This document shows positions 13,831 through 15,548 of a stretch of DNA of 15,548 bases, piece after piece. Source of the stretch: a bacterium (lineage in GTDB: Bacteria; UBA9089; UBA9088). Numbering within the stretch: the first letter of the stretch is position 1; each line of letters starts with the position of its first letter. A program made the position numbers and the translations under genes. The stretch lies in NCBI GenBank assembly GCA_040756715.1, contig JBFLYE010000100.1, forward strand, positions 1-15,548. Direction: 5' to 3'. The notes below the pieces were generated by a model. The model ran no database searches, was not told the DNA's origin, and saw only the letters and a program-made list of their open reading frames with translations.

Positions 13831-14196
13831 TTAAATGGATTCCTTTCTTTCTCCCACAAACCAGCTACTTCTTTTCTTAAAGAGGAGATTAAATGTGGTT
13901 AGGCTTCCATATATCCTTGTAATGTATTGCTGAAGCTCAATCTTGTCAACATCTGGAATATTAGGATGTGAATTTATCTTTGCCTCAAGAACACGAAGCC
14001 TATCCCTAATCATAATGATTTTATGGAAAAATCTCTCTAAAGGAAGGACAAATTCCTTAAGGTCTTTTCTTTCTGGCTTTATAATAATGCTTCCCCCTTT
14101 CCACCTCTCACCAAGCTCTATATCCGCATATTTTAAGCCTACATCCTCTATTTCTTCCCTTACTATCCTTCTTATCTTCTCGTAATCAATCTCCAT
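13831..14196 (-). CDS. Hypothetical protein, 121 aa
   Basis: I do not recognise this protein. From Met at 14196 it begins MEIDYEKIRRIVREEIEDVG, has a short strand-like middle (ERWKGGSIIIKPERKDLKEF), and then helices rich in hydrophobic and basic residues (LPLERFFHKIIMIRDRLRVLEAKINSH, VDKIELQQYITRIYGSLTTFNLLF). It has no signal peptide or membrane segment, so it is probably cytoplasmic. The frame is open to an ATG at 14292, but that start would add 32 atypical residues and run across the promoter and GTG start of the divergent ligase gene. I therefore prefer 14196, or the GTG at 14199 directly before it. It lies 52 nt upstream of ribBA in the same direction and may be co-transcribed. Confidence 0.7.
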   Translation of the reverse strand: MEIDYEKIRRIVREEIEDVGLKYADIELGERWKGGSIIIKPERKDLKEFVLPLERFFHKIIMIRDRLRVLEAKINSHPNIPDVDKIELQQYITRIYGSLTTFNLLFKKRSSWFVGERKESI

Positions 14197-14250
14197 CACC
14201 TTATTTATCGGCAGATTTTGGATAAATCTTAAGAAAAAAATTAACCGATC

Positions 14251-14279
14251 TTGCTTTAATCTTTCTCTTTGCTTATAAT
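14251..14279 (+). promoter_or_regulatory. Sigma70-type promoter of the acyl-CoA ligase gene
   Basis: TTGCTT (14251-14256), a 17-nt spacer and a perfect TATAAT (14274-14279). The GTG start at 14287 is 7 nt after the -10 box and has no Shine-Dalgarno, again predicting a leaderless mRNA. Confidence 0.65.
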
Positions 14280-14286
14280 TATTTTG

Positions 14287-15548
14287 GTGCATAAATTCTT
14301 TTCGCCTGAAAGCATAGCCATTGTGGGAGCTTCCCGAGAAAGGGGAAAGGTTGGCTATGAGATTTTTTCAAACATTATCCTTTCAGGCTATAAGGGTAAG
14401 ATTTTCCCTATAAACCCCTCGGCTGATTTTATTTTAGAAAGAAAATGCTTTCCCTCCCTTTCTAATATTCAAGAAAAAATAGAGCTTGCTATTGTTATTG
14501 TAAAGAATACCATTGTCCCCAATGTATTAGAGGAATGTGGAAGCCTTAATATAAAGAATGCAATTATTATAAGTGCGGGGTTTAAGGAGGCTGGAATTGC
14601 TGGGTTAAGCTTAGAGAATAAAGTAAAAGAAATTGCCAAAAATTATGAAATAAGGATAATTGGCCCAAATTGCCTTGGCTTAATTGATACCTACACGCCT
14701 TTAAATGCCTCATTTTCCCGCATATTTCCAGAGAAAGGAGGCATCTCATTTATCTCCCAATCAGGGGCATTATGCACAGCAATCCTTGATTGGGCAAAAG
14801 AAAAGAATATAGGATTTTCAAAGTTCGTAAGCTTTGGGAATGGATGCGATGTAGCTGAGATTGAGCTTATTGAATATCTCATAGATTGTCCGAACACATC
14901 GGTAATTGCCCTATATCTTGAAGGGACAAAGGATGGAAAAAGATTTATTGATATAGCCAGCAGGTCAAAAAAGCCTATTATCTTATATAAATCTGGAAAA
15001 ACAGATGCCGGGAAAAGGGCAATCTCATCCCATACAGGCTCTCTGGCAGGAAGTGAAAAAGCCTGGGATGCCGCAATTTCCCTTTCTGGGATAATAAAGG
15101 TGGATTCTATTGAAAAGCTCTTTCTTTTTAGCCATTCCTTTGCCACCCAACAAAGACCTAAGGGAAGGAATATAGTTGTGATTACAAATGCAGGAGGGCC
15201 TGGCATAATAGCATCCGATTGCCTTGTTGCGAAAAATATCTCCCTTTCCTCCCTTCCAAAGGAAACAGCCAACCTTCTTAAGGAAAACCTTCCTCCCTCT
15301 GCCTCTGTCTATAACCCGGTTGATATACTAGGGGATGCCCGATCAGATAGATACAATTTTGCTATAGAAACCATTAGCAAAGAGCCTAATGTAGATGGAA
15401 TAATGGTTATCTTAACCCCTCAGGCAATGACAGAGATAGAAAAAACAGCAAGGGCAATAATAAAATTCAAGGACAAAAAGCCCATTTTTCCTGTTTTTAT
15501 GGGAGGAGCAGAAATTGAGCCTGCAATTTCTTTATTTAAGGAGCACAA
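14287..15548 (+). CDS. acdA: ADP-forming acetate/acyl-CoA ligase, 3' truncated by window
   Basis: An open frame from GTG 14287 runs without a stop through the window end (420 codons visible). It starts VHKFFSPESIAIVGASRERG, the CoA-binding Rossmann domain. Later motifs are KIFPINPSA (38-46), IIGPNCLGLIDTYTPLNASF (124-143), GGISFISQSGALCTAILDWA (151-170), FVSFGNGCDVAEIELIEYL, and ISSHTGSLAGS with His249 as the expected phospho-histidine. NAGGPGIIASDCL and YNPVDILGDA then follow. This is the NDP-forming acyl-CoA synthetase (ACD) alpha region. It converts acyl-CoA, ADP and phosphate to acid, CoA and ATP. Whether the ATP-grasp beta part is fused behind it cannot be seen. No ATG fits the N-terminus, which supports the GTG start. 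Substrate specificity is not readable. Confidence 0.92.
   Translation, partial: MHKFFSPESIAIVGASRERGKVGYEIFSNIILSGYKGKIFPINPSADFILERKCFPSLSNIQEKIELAIVIVKNTIVPNVLEECGSLNIKNAIIISAGFKEAGIAGLSLENKVKEIAKNYEIRIIGPNCLGLIDTYTPLNASFSRIFPEKGGISFISQSGALCTAILDWAKEKNIGFSKFVSFGNGCDVAEIELIEYLIDCPNTSVIALYLEGTKDGKRFIDIASRSKKPIILYKSGKTDAGKRAISSHTGSLAGSEKAWDAAISLSGIIKVDSIEKLFLFSHSFATQQRPKGRNIVVITNAGGPGIIASDCLVAKNISLSSLPKETANLLKENLPPSASVYNPVDILGDARSDRYNFAIETISKEPNVDGIMVILTPQAMTEIEKTARAIIKFKDKKPIFPVFMGGAEIEPAISLFKEH

Noticed and set aside
14197-14292. Longer start (ATG 14292) for the 121-aa unknown protein
   Set aside because: The extra 32 residues are unlike the rest of the protein, and the coding region would cover the promoter and GTG start of the divergent ligase gene.
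14691-15272. 193-codon minus-strand frame
   Set aside because: It lies entirely antisense to the acyl-CoA ligase frame, whose CoA-binding and phospho-histidine motifs are unmistakable.

Overview
The window (about 15.5 kb, AT-rich, densely packed) looks chromosomal and comes from a Gram-negative, probably anaerobic bacterium. Lipid A synthesis (lpxB) implies an LPS outer membrane. zapA, rsfS, yqeK, ymdB, tpiA and ribBA are ordinary bacterial housekeeping genes. A CO dehydrogenase/acetyl-CoA synthase (Wood-Ljungdahl) protein and an ADP-forming acyl-CoA synthetase point to anaerobic C1/acetate metabolism. The compact layout, the archaeal-type phosphoglycerate mutase and the unusual gene fusion fit an uncultured candidate-phylum bacterium, but the sequence alone does not let me name the lineage. 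No mobile element, CRISPR array or rRNA is visible.

Layout. 1-490: non-coding AT-rich DNA with a roughly 100-bp imperfect inverted repeat. 491-1721 (minus): a small operon reading 59-aa coiled-coil protein, ZapA, LysM/coiled-coil protein, then tRNA-Asn, whose first base directly follows the lysM-gene stop codon. 1786-2562 (plus): YmdB-type phosphodiesterase. 2557-4336 (minus): SagB-like nitroreductase, then a GT4 glycosyltransferase. 4465-8109 (plus): four genes joined by 4-nt overlaps, lpxB, DUF3108-like exported protein, tpiA and apgM. 8166-9438 (minus): CBS-domain protein, yqeK, rsfS. 9549-12569 (plus): a 1006-aa protein joining the corrinoid iron-sulfur protein small subunit (AcsD/CdhD) to a complete CO dehydrogenase catalytic subunit (CooS/AcsA). 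12582-13778 (minus): ribBA. 13831-14196 (minus): unknown protein. 14287 to the window end (plus): ADP-forming acetate/acyl-CoA ligase alpha region, cut by the window edge.

The main item is the AcsD-CooS fusion. It stands alone, without acsB, acsC, acsE or cooC beside it. It has its own sigma70-like promoter with a 15-bp palindrome in the -35/-10 spacer, and its inter-domain linker contains an internal Shine-Dalgarno-like site with an in-frame GTG. The ADP-forming ligase nearby could convert acetyl-CoA made by the pathway into acetate plus ATP; that link is inference.

A second theme is gene expression. At least five gene starts (59-aa gene, ymdB, acsD-cooS, ribBA, acyl-CoA ligase) have a -10 box 6-12 nt before the start codon and no Shine-Dalgarno, which suggests leaderless mRNAs. 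The CBS gene instead has a leader with a perfect AGGAGGT. Three convergent gene pairs end within 56 bp of each other or overlap, with no hairpin-plus-U terminator that I can see.
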